Assembly (NCBI GenBank): GCA_035518095.1
Contig: DATIXX010000005.1
Coordinates: 64,421 to 128,420, forward strand
DNA: 64,000 nucleotides
Source of the DNA: Burkholderiales bacterium
Lineage (GTDB): Bacteria > Pseudomonadota > Gammaproteobacteria > Burkholderiales > JAHFRG01
Direction of reading: 5' to 3'
In this document: positions 30,337 to 39,268 of the stretch, in pieces
How positions within the stretch are numbered: the first letter of the stretch is position 1
Layout: each line of letters begins with the position of its first letter
Notes under the pieces: model-generated
What the model saw: only the letters and a program-made list of their open reading frames with translations
What the model was told of the DNA's origin: nothing
The model's database searches: none
Made by a program: the position numbers and the translations under genes

Positions 30337-31854
30337 TCAGGTGTGCAAAACAAGGAGAGCCAGCAGGGTGGCGAGCAAAGCAGCGATAGCGACCAGCCAC
30401 ATGGTCTGCTCCCGGTGCTCAACCTGCAACTGCTCCAGTTCCTGCTTCAGTGTTTGCGTGCGATCTTCAGTAAGCGCGCGGTGCATGAGGCGGGGCAGTT
30501 GCGGCAGCAGCGTACTCCAGAACGGCGCTTCCTGGCGGATGCGGCGCAAAAGACCGCGCCAGCCTACTTGCTCGCTCATCCAGCGCTCGAGGAACGGCTT
30601 GGCGGTTTTCCACAAGTCCAGGTTGGGATCAAGCTCGCGGCCCAACCCCTCTATGTTTAGCAAAGTCTTTTGCAGCAGCACCAGCTGCGGCTGGATTTCG
30701 ACGTTAAAGCGACGCGAAGTCTGAAACAGGTGTAACAACAGTTTGCCAAAGGAAATGTCCTTGAGCGGCCGGTCGAAAATCGGTTCGCATACGGCCCGGA
30801 TCGCGGCCTCGAACTCGTCTGCCCGCGTATCCTTGGGGATCCAGCCTGACTCGATGTGGGCCTGCGCCACCCGCTTGTAGTCGCGTCGGAAAAACGCAAG
30901 GAAATTCTGCGCAAGGTAATTCTTGTCAACATCGTCAAGCGTGCCCATGATTCCAAAATCGAGCGCGACATATTGCCCTTGCGGTGTTACAAAAATATTC
31001 CCCGGATGCATGTCGGCATGAAAAAAGCCGTCGCGCAAGACCTGCGTGAAAAATATTTCAACACCGGCCCGAGCCAGTTTGGGAATATCCACGCCTTGTT
31101 TCCTCAACGCTTCGACCTGGCTGATCGGCGTACCGCGCATGCGCTGCATGACCATGACTTCGGTCGAGCAGTAATCCCAAAATACTTCGGGAACCCGCAG
31201 CAGAGGGGAATTTTCGAAATTGCGGCGGAGTTGACTGGCGTTGGCCGCCTCGTGCAAAAGGTCCAACTCGTTATATAGATGTTTCTTGAATTCCGCCACC
31301 ACTTCGTGCGGTTTTAAACGCTTCCCGTCTGCCCACAGCGTTTCGATGAGCGACGCGCCGATATCCAGCAAGGCCAAGTCCTTGGCAATCACTTCAGTTA
31401 TGCCGGGGCGCAGGACTTTGACCGCGACCTCGGTCCCGTTATCGAGTACAGCAAGATGCACTTGCGCGACGGACGCGCTTGCAATCGGTTGCGAGTCGAA
31501 TTTCTCAAACACCAGGTCCAGAGGTTTGCCGTAAACTCTCTCCAATGTTGCAATGGCTTGCGCAGAGGGGAATGGAGGAACTTGGTCCTGAAGTTTCGCC
31601 AACTCATCCGCAATATCCGCGGGTAGCAGGTCGCGCCGCGTAGACAGTACCTGTCCGAATTTGACGAAGATTGGCCCCAGCGCTTCCAGTGCCAGGCGCA
31701 GCCGTTCGGCGCGTGGCTTTCTGAGCGTACGCCAAAACAGAAAAATCCTAAGCAGTACGCGCAGGGCACGCACACGCTCGTGCCCAAGAACGAACTCGTC
31801 GAGTCCGAAGCGCAGACTGATGCTGGTGATTTTAAGAAGGCGGAAAAACCGCAT
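30337..31854 (-). CDS. ubiB: UbiB, ABC1/ADCK-family kinase-like protein of ubiquinone synthesis
   Basis: A 505-residue atypical kinase-like ATPase needed for ubiquinone synthesis. The hallmark KxGQ motif appears as [16 protein letters not shown], the ATP-contact lysine region as [11 protein letters not shown] ... VAVKVLRPG, the catalytic loop as [12 protein letters not shown], and the metal motif as [10 protein letters not shown]-terminal hydrophobic hairpin ([21 protein letters not shown]) anchors it in the membrane. It is the last gene of the DUF971/ubiE ... ubiJ-ubiB run, 39 bp after ubiJ. Confidence 0.95.
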   Translation of the reverse strand: MRFFRLLKITSISLRFGLDEFVLGHERVRALRVLLRIFLFWRTLRKPRAERLRLALEALGPIFVKFGQVLSTRRDLLPADIADELAKLQDQVPPFPSAQAIATLERVYGKPLDLVFEKFDSQPIASASVAQVHLAVLDNGTEVAVKVLRPGITEVIAKDLALLDIGASLIETLWADGKRLKPHEVVAEFKKHLYNELDLLHEAANASQLRRNFENSPLLRVPEVFWDYCSTEVMVMQRMRGTPISQVEALRKQGVDIPKLARAGVEIFFTQVLRDGFFHADMHPGNIFVTPQGQYVALDFGIMGTLDDVDKNYLAQNFLAFFRRDYKRVAQAHIESGWIPKDTRADEFEAAIRAVCEPIFDRPLKDISFGKLLLHLFQTSRRFNVEIQPQLVLLQKTLLNIEGLGRELDPNLDLWKTAKPFLERWMSEQVGWRGLLRRIRQEAPFWSTLLPQLPRLMHRALTEDRTQTLKQELEQLQVEHREQTMWLVAIAALLATLLALLVLHT

Positions 31855-31893
31855 GCGCGGATTGTAACCGCCAGATGCGGTACCGGCTAGTTG

Positions 31894-32454
31894 TCAGCGA
31901 GGAGAGATGTCTTGCAGCCGCTTTTCCAGACGCTCGACATCATCGCGCAGGGCATCAACTTCCGCGATAAATTGCCTGACGTGCTCGGATTTGGCGATCA
32001 GCGGCCGCTCTTCAGTCCAATATTCCGAAAAAGAGCGGCTAAAGCCGTCGAACGTCTGCCTGCCCCAGGTGCTGAAACTTCTAGCGGCGCTGACTAGGCG
32101 CCGGGCAGCGATATCACCGACGAAACGGCTTAGATCCTCCTCTGCATCCCAGCGCAGGTTTTTCGCGACGTATGCGATTTCTCCGGCAAATTCGCTGTCC
32201 CCGGTGATTTCAACGTCCTTGTATGCCGCCTCGTCGCGTACTAAAAGGCGCAGCAGGAGCGGAGGAGTGAGGAAAAATTTCGCGTCCGGCGCCGATTCAG
32301 CGGCCGCAGAGGTCACTTCGCCGCCGGAAGTAACGGTAAGAGACAAACAAAACGGCGGCACCTGGAATCGCACGGTCTTGCCGGCAAAAGGCTTAAGGCG
32401 CTCGCGCGACCACGACTCACCGCGCAGTAAATGGTTCAATGCGGCGTCGAACAT
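31894..32454 (-). CDS. ubiJ: UbiJ, SCP2-domain ubiquinone accessory protein
   Basis: A 186-residue protein with an N-terminal SCP2 lipid-binding domain (ALNHLLRGE ... LKPFAGKTVRFQVPPFCLSLTVTSGGEV) and a C-terminal coiled coil ending EVDALRDDVERLEKRLQDIS. UbiJ pairs with UbiK (encoded at 16.8-17.0 kb) in the soluble Ubi complex and carries the hydrophobic intermediates (known in E. coli). It lies between the Tim44-like gene and ubiB. Confidence 0.9.
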   Translation of the reverse strand: MFDAALNHLLRGESWSRERLKPFAGKTVRFQVPPFCLSLTVTSGGEVTSAAAESAPDAKFFLTPPLLLRLLVRDEAAYKDVEITGDSEFAGEIAYVAKNLRWDAEEDLSRFVGDIAARRLVSAARSFSTWGRQTFDGFSRSFSEYWTEERPLIAKSEHVRQFIAEVDALRDDVERLEKRLQDISPR

Positions 32455-32463
32455 GTTTAGGGA

Positions 32464-33306
32464 TCATCCAACCTGCTTGATGCGGGCAAGCAGCCAGACC
32501 GAGTCGGAGTCATTCAGGAATTTTTGCACGTCCCAGATTTCATAGAACGGCCGGGCCGGAGCACCGGCGGGTTCACGGCTCAGCCCGCTGAACCTGACGC
32601 TGGCATGGGCGATATTGTGCTCGATTGCGAGCTCCAGCAATTCGGCATCCAGGGTGATGATATCGCATTCTTGCCGCTCGTTGCCGCGCGCCGCGATCTG
32701 TTTGCTCAGCTCTTGAAATGTTTCGGGCGTCGTGTAATCGCGGATTACATCGAGGTCCTTGTAAGCATTCGCCGCTTGCAAACGGAAATAGCCTTCCTTG
32801 GCGCTGCGCAGAAAAGGTTCGATCTCGAAACCAAGCGGATACGGAGCGGGTTGTGCCGTGCCGCCGAACATCCTTGGTGGCAGCGAGGGCGTGGTTTCAG
32901 CCCCCAGCACCGCGTACTGCATCGCATTATTTGCCGGCTTTTTCCGCAGCATGCGGAAGATGAAATAAACGGCGCCGAACAGCAGCGCAAGCATCGCGAT
33001 GTCGGCCAAGCGGATTCCGTCGAAAGCGGTCCCGGTGAACACGGCTGCCAGAAGTCCGCCTGCAGTCAATGCTGCGGCAGGCCTGGTTTCAATGGCCGCT
33101 GCAGGCGAGGGCATGGTCTGTTGAGCCGGTCGCTGGGCGGCGCTGGGCGGAGTCTGCTGCCTTGTCGAATCATGCCGCTTGGCGATGCTGCTCCCGTGGC
33201 CGCGGTGTTTGGCGGCTTGTACGTCAAAAACAGTCTGTCCGAAACTAAACAAGACCAGCACGAGCAGCAGGAAAGATTTATTTAAGGCGCTCTGATTCAT
33301 GTTCAA
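32464..33306 (-). CDS. Tim44-like domain membrane protein
   Basis: A 280-residue protein: signal or anchor segment at the N-terminus, a Pro/Gln/Ala-rich linker with RQQTPPSAAQRP, membrane segments at about 80-120 (FDGIRLADIAMLALLFGAVYF), then a Tim44-like domain (PLGFEIEPFLRSAKEGYFRLQAANAYKD ... SVRFSGL). Homologues often lie next to ubiJ and ubiB in betaproteobacteria, but no proven role is known to me. Its ATG overlaps the ATP-grasp gene stop by 4 bp. Confidence 0.85.
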   Translation of the reverse strand: MNMNQSALNKSFLLLVLVLFSFGQTVFDVQAAKHRGHGSSIAKRHDSTRQQTPPSAAQRPAQQTMPSPAAAIETRPAAALTAGGLLAAVFTGTAFDGIRLADIAMLALLFGAVYFIFRMLRKKPANNAMQYAVLGAETTPSLPPRMFGGTAQPAPYPLGFEIEPFLRSAKEGYFRLQAANAYKDLDVIRDYTTPETFQELSKQIAARGNERQECDIITLDAELLELAIEHNIAHASVRFSGLSREPAGAPARPFYEIWDVQKFLNDSDSVWLLARIKQVG

Positions 33307-34544
33307 GATTCTATCACCTGGAATTCGGGCTGAATATCGAACTGCAAAAGCCGGTGTGCCGACCTTATGACAGATTCCGCCTCCATGGAGTTCGCGCCCC
33401 TGGCAAAAATAAAACCAAGGTAGCTCGCGCCTTCCGGCGGTGGAAGGATGATCTGTCCGATTTCGGCAGTGATCCGGATATCGGTAATCCCGGGTGATTT
33501 CCGCGCAAGGTCAAGATTGCGCACACCTTGGTAAATCCCGCGCCGGGGAATAGGTATCATCATTACTGCTACAGATGTCTCACCGCGAAACGCTGGCAGC
33601 GATTCACCCATCGCTTGGCGCAAAATCAGTTCCTCGATACTCATGCCCAGCGCATGGCGCAGCACCCGTCCGCACAACCCGCCGATTGAACGCGCCGCAA
33701 TCTCCAGCAGCCAAACGCCCGAGCCGTTCAAGCGCATTTCGGCGTGCACCGGACCGGTCGCGAGGCCCGCGAGCCGGCAGGCGTCCTGAACCGTATGCTC
33801 TATCTGCTTCTGGGTTTCTTGCGCAAGACGGGACGGCGTGACGTAAAGCGTCTCCTCGAAATAAGGGCCGTCCAGCGGATCAGGCTTGTCGAATAGCGCC
33901 AGGGTTTTGAGACGACCATTTTGCAGTACGCCTTCAAGCGCATATTCCATTCCTGGAACGAAGCTTTCGATCACCAGGCCGAGCCCCGCGGCATCGCGGT
34001 CGGCTTTGCTCTGGATCGCGCGCACCCGGATAGCGGCCTGCAGGTATTGCTGCGCATGGTCGGCACGGATTATGCCCCGGCTCGCGGAAAGCCGTCTTGC
34101 TTTGACCACTACCGGAAAACGCAAACTTGGAATCAGGCCGGCGGGGTCTGCGCCGTCCTGCAAATGATGAAACTCCGGGCAGTTGTAACCGTGGGCGTTC
34201 AATAGCTTGCGGAATTCCAGTTTGTCGCGCAGTCTTCGGACCGCTTCTGGCCGGTTTCCGCTCAGTCCAAGTCGCTCATTGAGCAATGCCGCCAGCTCAA
34301 GTCCGTGATCGTCCACGGCCAACACGGCATCGGGCCTGCACGCGAGTGCTTGTAGTATGGTTTGCGCCGCCTGTTCCGGCATATCGAAATGCACCGACAT
34401 GATCGCTGTTAATCCCCAATGTGGTGCGAGCTGATGGCAGTAATCCGCCGCGCCGATAATTTCAATTTTAAGCGCTTCGGCAGCCGCGAGAAAATCGCTG
34501 TTGCGGTAAGAGGTGGTGGGAAGAAGAAGCAGTATGCGCCGCAC
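33303..34544 (-). CDS. ATP-grasp family ligase of unknown substrate
   Basis: A 413-residue ATP-grasp enzyme. Visible are a Rossmann-like N-terminus (RRILLLLPTTSYRNSDFLAAA), FPVVVKARRLSASRGIIRA as the ATP-binding lysine region, the glycine-rich VIESFVPGMEYALEG, and the metal-binding segment HAEMRLNGSGVWLLEIAARSIGGLCGRVLR. The layout matches carboxylate-amine ligases (L-amino-acid ligase or carbamoyl-phosphate-synthetase-like), which form an amide or peptide bond. It lies 46 bp after the radical SAM gene and overlaps the Tim44-like gene, so it is cotranscribed with the ubi genes. The substrate is not deducible. Confidence 0.8.
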   Translation of the reverse strand: MRRILLLLPTTSYRNSDFLAAAEALKIEIIGAADYCHQLAPHWGLTAIMSVHFDMPEQAAQTILQALACRPDAVLAVDDHGLELAALLNERLGLSGNRPEAVRRLRDKLEFRKLLNAHGYNCPEFHHLQDGADPAGLIPSLRFPVVVKARRLSASRGIIRADHAQQYLQAAIRVRAIQSKADRDAAGLGLVIESFVPGMEYALEGVLQNGRLKTLALFDKPDPLDGPYFEETLYVTPSRLAQETQKQIEHTVQDACRLAGLATGPVHAEMRLNGSGVWLLEIAARSIGGLCGRVLRHALGMSIEELILRQAMGESLPAFRGETSVAVMMIPIPRRGIYQGVRNLDLARKSPGITDIRITAEIGQIILPPPEGASYLGFIFARGANSMEAESVIRSAHRLLQFDIQPEFQVIES

Positions 34545-34590
34545 GTTTTCAATCCCCGGCTGCCCAGCTACATAGACGCCGGGTCAGGCT

Positions 34591-36033
34591 CTAGAAACTC
34601 TGCAACTGCTGGCGCGTGGGCTCAGCGCAGCAATACCAAGGCTCGGACAATCGGGGAATCGATTTCGGGCTTTTTGATCGGGGCAACGCGGGAACTGTAA
34701 CCCCCTGCATGCCGTGCGCCAGCCGCCAGATGCGCTCAAAAACCTCGCTGCGGTCAAGCGTATTGGATTGTTCGGCCAGCGACTGTGTCTCAGCTTGCAG
34801 CAGATCCACCTTCGGATCTCGATGCCGCCAGGGATAACCCAAGAGAACCGGGTCAAAATCTTCGACCCGATCGCGAAATTCCGGCAATTGCAGCAAGCGT
34901 GAGCCTTCGGGAATCAACAATCGCAGGGACAGCTGCACCGGTGGCACGCTCTCCACGAGATCGAGATCTGCAATGCGCCGCAGCAGATCGATATAACCTT
35001 CTACTGTGGTCCACGGAGTGAACGCGACAAAAGTCGGGGCGAAAGCGATGCCGGCGTTACCTAGCAACACCGCCACGCGATCGAAATCCTCGCTGGAGTG
35101 GTGTTTCGCCAAATATTCGAGAATGCGGTCATCCACCGATTCCACTGCCGAGGTGATAAACAGGCATCCGCATCTTTTTAGTTCCGGAAGTAGCGCAGCA
35201 TTATTGATAAGATGCTGCACCTTAATGGTCGCGTCGTAAGTGACTTCGGGAAATTCATCGTGTAGCGCGCGCACAATTTTGAGCGCATGTGTCGGCCCAT
35301 TGAAGAAATCGGGATCCCCGAAAGAAATGTGTTGCGCGCCCATCGCCACCTGCTGGCGGATGTCCGCAAGCACGACCTCCGCCTGCACGACGCGAAACCT
35401 GCCTTGATACACCGGCACCACGGGGCAATGACGGCATAAATGCTTGCAGCCGCGGCTGGCTTCGGCAAAGCCGACCACTCGCGTGCTCCCGTCGGGCAGC
35501 TCCAGCCGCGCGTATCGGTGCAGGCCGGGAAGCAGTGAACGTTCGGGCACCATATATCTAATTTTGTCGAGATTAACCACCGGCTCGGCTTGCTTCGCCG
35601 ATGCGCGCCCGTTTTTAAGCCGTTGTGCAAGATTCAGCAGCCCGGGCTCAAATTCACCGCCGAGCACGCTTTGCGCACCCAGGCTTCTCAAGAGCATTTC
35701 GTTCATGGGCGCGTACAAACCATACACGCACAGGTGCGCCCTGGGCGCGAGTTGCTTGATGCGCGGCAATGCGTCCAGAGCGATGCGTGTTGCGGTGTGC
35801 ATGCCAACGTAAACGGCGACCAGCGAAGATTCCGCCAGCTCGTGCGCGTCGAGTTTTTGCAGGGACAGATCTATACAGCGTACTTCAAATCCCGCGCGCC
35901 TCAGCCAGGCCGCGGATTCGGCCAGGGCGAAGGGCTGCCGCCCCAGCTCGTACAGGTTGATCAGAATGATCTTGAATCCGCGTGCGGAACGCGATTGTGA
36001 GCCCTGCGGGCTGAAGGCAACAGTAGCTAGCAT
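34591..36033 (-). CDS. B12-binding radical SAM protein with CCAEP tail
   Basis: A 480-residue protein. Residues about 20-150 resemble a cobalamin-binding domain (IILINLYELGRQPFALAESAAWL ... VLGGEFEPGLL). The radical SAM cluster motif is CKHLCRHC (CxxxCxxC), followed by the barrel (GAQHISFGDPDFFNGP, ITSAVESVDDRILEYL). The protein ends ...WYCCAEPTRQQLQSF. From memory, this matches a family named for its CUAEP/CCAEP tail, in which some members have selenocysteine at the second position; here both codons are TGC. The reaction is unknown. It starts 3 bp after ubiE and precedes an ATP-grasp gene. Confidence 0.85.
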   Translation of the reverse strand: MLATVAFSPQGSQSRSARGFKIILINLYELGRQPFALAESAAWLRRAGFEVRCIDLSLQKLDAHELAESSLVAVYVGMHTATRIALDALPRIKQLAPRAHLCVYGLYAPMNEMLLRSLGAQSVLGGEFEPGLLNLAQRLKNGRASAKQAEPVVNLDKIRYMVPERSLLPGLHRYARLELPDGSTRVVGFAEASRGCKHLCRHCPVVPVYQGRFRVVQAEVVLADIRQQVAMGAQHISFGDPDFFNGPTHALKIVRALHDEFPEVTYDATIKVQHLINNAALLPELKRCGCLFITSAVESVDDRILEYLAKHHSSEDFDRVAVLLGNAGIAFAPTFVAFTPWTTVEGYIDLLRRIADLDLVESVPPVQLSLRLLIPEGSRLLQLPEFRDRVEDFDPVLLGYPWRHRDPKVDLLQAETQSLAEQSNTLDRSEVFERIWRLAHGMQGVTVPALPRSKSPKSIPRLSEPWYCCAEPTRQQLQSF

Positions 36034-36036
36034 GAG

Positions 36037-36771
36037 TCAATATTTATAGCCGCGATGCAGCGCCACTACGCCGGCGCTGAGATTAAAGTATTCGACGCGC
36101 TCAAAACCGGCCTGTTCCATCATCTGCTTGAGTTCTTCCTGTGAGGGGTGCACACGGATGGACTCTGCAAGGTAGCGGTAGCTGTCGGGATCGTTGACCA
36201 CGAGCTTACCCAGGGCCGGCAAAACGTTGAACGAATAAGCATCGTAAATTGGCTGCAGCGGCTTCCAGATTTTGGAAAATTCCAACACTAAAAGCCGTCC
36301 CCCGGGTTTCAGCACGCGCAGCATTTCACGCAACGCCAAATCCTTGCGGGTCATGTTCCTGAGTCCAAATGCCACGCTCACGCAATCGAAGCAATCGCTT
36401 GGAAAAGGAAGCTTTTCCGCATTGCATTGTGCGGTCGGCAACGTCAAGCCGCGGTCGAGCAGCCGGTCGCGGCCGAGCCTGAGCATGCTGTTGTTTACAT
36501 CAGTGAACCAGACCGTGCCGTTCTTGCCCATACGCTTAGCAAAGAGCAAACTCATATCGGCGGTGCCTGCGGCGATATCGAGCACATGATCGCCCACCCG
36601 GGTTGCGCTCAGTTCGACGGCAAAACGCTTCCACAGCCGGTGCGCGCCCAGCGACATCAAATCGTTCATCAGGTCATAGCGGTTCGCGACCGAGTTGAAT
36701 ACGCCTGCAACCCGCGAGGTTTTTTCCTCTTCGGCAACTCTTTGAAAACCGAAATCGGTAGATGGGTTCAT
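36037..36771 (-). CDS. ubiE: UbiE, demethylmenaquinone/ubiquinone C-methyltransferase
   Basis: A 244-residue SAM-dependent methyltransferase of quinone synthesis. The family N-terminus is [43 protein letters not shown], motif I is [18 protein letters not shown], and the conserved FGLRNMT and [19 protein letters not shown] signatures are present. It is followed after 3 bp by the radical SAM gene, and preceded by a DUF971 gene 108 bp upstream on the same strand. Confidence 0.96.
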   Translation of the reverse strand: MNPSTDFGFQRVAEEEKTSRVAGVFNSVANRYDLMNDLMSLGAHRLWKRFAVELSATRVGDHVLDIAAGTADMSLLFAKRMGKNGTVWFTDVNNSMLRLGRDRLLDRGLTLPTAQCNAEKLPFPSDCFDCVSVAFGLRNMTRKDLALREMLRVLKPGGRLLVLEFSKIWKPLQPIYDAYSFNVLPALGKLVVNDPDSYRYLAESIRVHPSQEELKQMMEQAGFERVEYFNLSAGVVALHRGYKY

Positions 36772-36879
36772 AGCGAGACCTTAATCAATCGACTCCGCGA
36801 AAAAGGCTTTGAGGCAATGATATTCAAGCATTCCATGAGCGCCAAAAAGCCCCCGTCTAAATAGCTTTTCCCGAAACGC

Positions 36880-37290
36880 CTATTTCGATTTGGGGCGCGA
36901 CTCATACGCACCGGCAACCGGCTCGCGACTTGCACCTGCGGCTTCGATGCGCGTCAAGTACTCGTGCCACATCCGTTCCTGGTTTTCCCCCAGCAGGTAA
37001 AGGTAATCCCACGAATAGATGCCGGTGTCATGTCCATCCGAAAAACGCGGCTGCACCGCGTAGCTGCCCACCGGCTCAAGCGCGGTAATTTCAATGTTTT
37101 TTTTACCGGCCTGAAGTGTTTCCTGGCCGGGCCCATGGCCGCGCACTTCGGCCGAAGGAGAAAATACGCGCAGAAATTCGTACGAAAGCTGGAAGATTTT
37201 TCCGTCTGAAAATGAAATTTCCAGTACCCTCGATTTCTGATGCAGCTTGATTTCAGTCGGGGTAGGAACTACTTTGCCGTGCTCTGCCAT
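36880..37290 (-). CDS. DUF971 protein (gamma-butyrobetaine hydroxylase N-terminal-like)
   Basis: A 136-residue stand-alone DUF971 domain: PTEIKLHQKSRVLEISFSDG near the N-terminus, FQLSYEFLRVFSPSAEVRGHG, and YAVQPRFSDGHDTGIYSWDYLY. It looks like the N-terminal domain of gamma-butyrobetaine hydroxylases, and single-domain forms are often linked with iron-sulfur or quinone genes. It sits just before ubiE, which is common in betaproteobacteria. Confidence 0.87.
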   Translation of the reverse strand: MAEHGKVVPTPTEIKLHQKSRVLEISFSDGKIFQLSYEFLRVFSPSAEVRGHGPGQETLQAGKKNIEITALEPVGSYAVQPRFSDGHDTGIYSWDYLYLLGENQERMWHEYLTRIEAAGASREPVAGAYESRPKSK

Positions 37291-37403
37291 GATCTATGCG
37301 CACAGAATTTGCCGTCGATTTCGGAAAATCATCATAACCGAGTTGGGAAAAAACAAAAACTAATGTTGACGGAATGGTTTTTCTGAGCTGGCGTTGCCGA
37401 TGT

Positions 37404-39005
37404 TCATGCACTGCTGAAGTCGACCTGCTCGAAGTCGCTGCCTTTTTCCATTAGCCTCGTGAGTTTGACGCGCTGCGGCTCGCTGGTGAATACCTCTATC
37501 ACGCGTCCCGTCTGAAACAATCCGCCCGGAAGAATAAGCGAAGGCTCGATGTTCTGGTCCGCCACGTCCGGCAGCAGAAAGGCCTGCACATAAGGAGGAG
37601 GCATACCTCCCCCTGCTGGCCGTACCGAAACGGGCTCTGGAATTCCGGGCAAAGTACGCACGCCCATGCGCAACTGCCCGTCCTGCTTAAGAGTAAGCCA
37701 TTGCACAACGCACAATAAAAAAGTTTTTGCGCCTGGCGGGCAGGTTCCGATGAGCTGGCGAAGATGCATTCGCGACGCGCCGCCGTCCGATGCGCGCACC
37801 AAGCCGAAACCGTCGGCTCCCTCATTGATCGTTTTCCATGATTCCAATGCAAAACCCATTTGCGAAGCCCGCTGTTCTTCGCGTTGCTTGCTTAGGTGGC
37901 CAAACGTTGCAAGCTCTTCTTCCTCTTCACGAGAAAGCCGCGGAGCTCCGGGCTGCTTGAACGGTTTGCCCGTAATATGATAATGAATGGCCGGAATGCC
38001 GGTGCAAACCTGCATTACATTTTCTACCTGACGGCGGGAACTTACCGCTCCAGTGCCCGGCTTGCACCACTGTTGGTAGAGCAGCCTGAGAAGAGTTTCA
38101 CCTCCGGGCTGCGTGAAGTCCGTGCCAAGACCGATATCCGTGGGCTGCTGGCCTTGTTCGAGCAGCAGGATTCGTTTCAGCAGGTTTTTCGCAAGGTCAT
38201 CAACAACAAGGTAGCGGGTCGATGGGGAATTGCTTTCACGCAACACAGGCATCGCGCCTTGACTGCTTTCAAGATCTACTGCGACTACAAAGGCGCCCTC
38301 TGACGGTTCTGCTACGATGTTTATTTTGCCACCCCATTTCCCCACCCAGCGCTTGGCGAGTTCGAGTTGCTTGGGAGTGAGCGAATACGGATTGCCGAGA
38401 CCGAGCAACAGGGCTTGGGCATAGGTTGCCGCACAGCTTGTGTTATTTGGCTCGTGGTCGATGCCGTCTTGCACCGGGGCGTCGGCGCAACCGTGTTTTT
38501 CGGCAAACAGATATAGCGCGTGCAGGTGCCGCCACAAATCCGGGAACACTTCCTGGCTGGTAAGGTAGTACTCCAAAATGGACAAGGCCGTATACCGAAT
38601 GCAGCGCTGGCATATGAGCGCGAAGTCTTTCTTCGCTTCTCCACCGCTTTCGACAGCATCCTGCAGGCAACGCTGATAAGTCGCCCGAAGAGTCTGCCAC
38701 AGTTCCAGCACCTGCTTCCACAGCGCCACCTCCGCTGCGGTCGGCGGCACTGGTTTCCCGGCGTATTTCCTCGAGCACTCGCTCTGTATCAATTCCACTG
38801 TCTCGCGCAACTCCTCAAGCGTCTTGAGTCGCTCCAGGGGAACTGCCCGGAATTGCAGGAGTCGCTTAAGTTCCGAGGTCAATTGCTGCTGCACTTGCAT
38901 TGAGTTGGTAAGCGGTAATTGCTCAATCCAGCGTCTGCAGGACGCGGCATCCTTCAACGTCGTAGTGGTTCCGGACCGTATCTCAGGAAGTGGCATGGGC
39001 AGCAT
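37404..39005 (-). CDS. Uncharacterised 534-residue protein
   Basis: I do not recognise a named family with certainty. The N-terminal half is helical and soluble-looking (QQQLTSELKRLLQFRAVPLERLKTLEELRETVELIQSE). The second half is beta-rich, with a block (NEGADGFGLVRASDGG ... MHLRQLIG) that could be a PilZ-like cyclic-di-GMP fold; this is a weak impression. No signal peptide or membrane helix is visible. The open frame starts at a TTG (39023), but the ATG at 39005 has an AAGAGG site with good spacing. It stands alone between DUF971 and DUF4197. Confidence 0.75.
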   Translation of the reverse strand: MLPMPLPEIRSGTTTTLKDAASCRRWIEQLPLTNSMQVQQQLTSELKRLLQFRAVPLERLKTLEELRETVELIQSECSRKYAGKPVPPTAAEVALWKQVLELWQTLRATYQRCLQDAVESGGEAKKDFALICQRCIRYTALSILEYYLTSQEVFPDLWRHLHALYLFAEKHGCADAPVQDGIDHEPNNTSCAATYAQALLLGLGNPYSLTPKQLELAKRWVGKWGGKINIVAEPSEGAFVVAVDLESSQGAMPVLRESNSPSTRYLVVDDLAKNLLKRILLLEQGQQPTDIGLGTDFTQPGGETLLRLLYQQWCKPGTGAVSSRRQVENVMQVCTGIPAIHYHITGKPFKQPGAPRLSREEEEELATFGHLSKQREEQRASQMGFALESWKTINEGADGFGLVRASDGGASRMHLRQLIGTCPPGAKTFLLCVVQWLTLKQDGQLRMGVRTLPGIPEPVSVRPAGGGMPPPYVQAFLLPDVADQNIEPSLILPGGLFQTGRVIEVFTSEPQRVKLTRLMEKGSDFEQVDFSSA

Positions 39006-39180
39006 TGAGTATCGCCTCTTCAATGCGCGACAAGCGCAATTTGCACAGATGAATGCAGTTCTGTGTTGAAAGCCAGTAACGGGTGCCGTGCCGTAGTGCC
39101 ATGCTTTGTTCTACCGATTCGGTTGCAAAAAATGCCAATCGTTGTGATAACGCCCGCCTGCCTGAGCGGGTAAACAGCAA
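38983..39180 (-). CDS. Possible small protein upstream of the 534-residue protein
   Basis: A 65-residue open frame whose end overlaps the start of the following gene by 23 bp. Its sequence is protein-like (ATESVEQSMALRHGTRYWLSTQ ... CKLRLSRIEEAILNAAH), with a C-terminal amphipathic helix, and a GGGG stretch lies about 10 bases before the ATG. I recognise no family. It may be a real leader gene, a remnant, or chance. Confidence 0.3.
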   Translation of the reverse strand: MLFTRSGRRALSQRLAFFATESVEQSMALRHGTRYWLSTQNCIHLCKLRLSRIEEAILNAAHATS

Positions 39181-39268
39181 TCTCGCCCCATTCGGCCAGG
39201 TTGGTCCGGTGGGGATCCGCTTGCTCGCGCAGCCCTGTTCTTGTCGAGTTCACAGGCCATAAATCCAA
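39181..39268. other. Remainder of the gap between DUF4197 and the small frame
   Basis: Together with the doubtful small gene this makes a gap of about 260 bp. A short hairpin, CCCGC (39153-39157)/GCGGG (39166-39170), lies just inside it and could end the DUF4197 transcript, though no T run follows directly. Several mutually exclusive frames run through the stretch and none looks like a known protein. I see no repeat or transposon end. Confidence 0.4.

Noticed and set aside
34591-34640. Selenocysteine in the radical SAM tail
   Set aside because: The two codons in question are both TGC and the gene ends at a normal stop a few codons later; this member is the cysteine form.
39006-39268. Transposon or pseudogene remnant
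   Set aside because: No terminal repeats, no transposase pattern and no target duplication could be seen.
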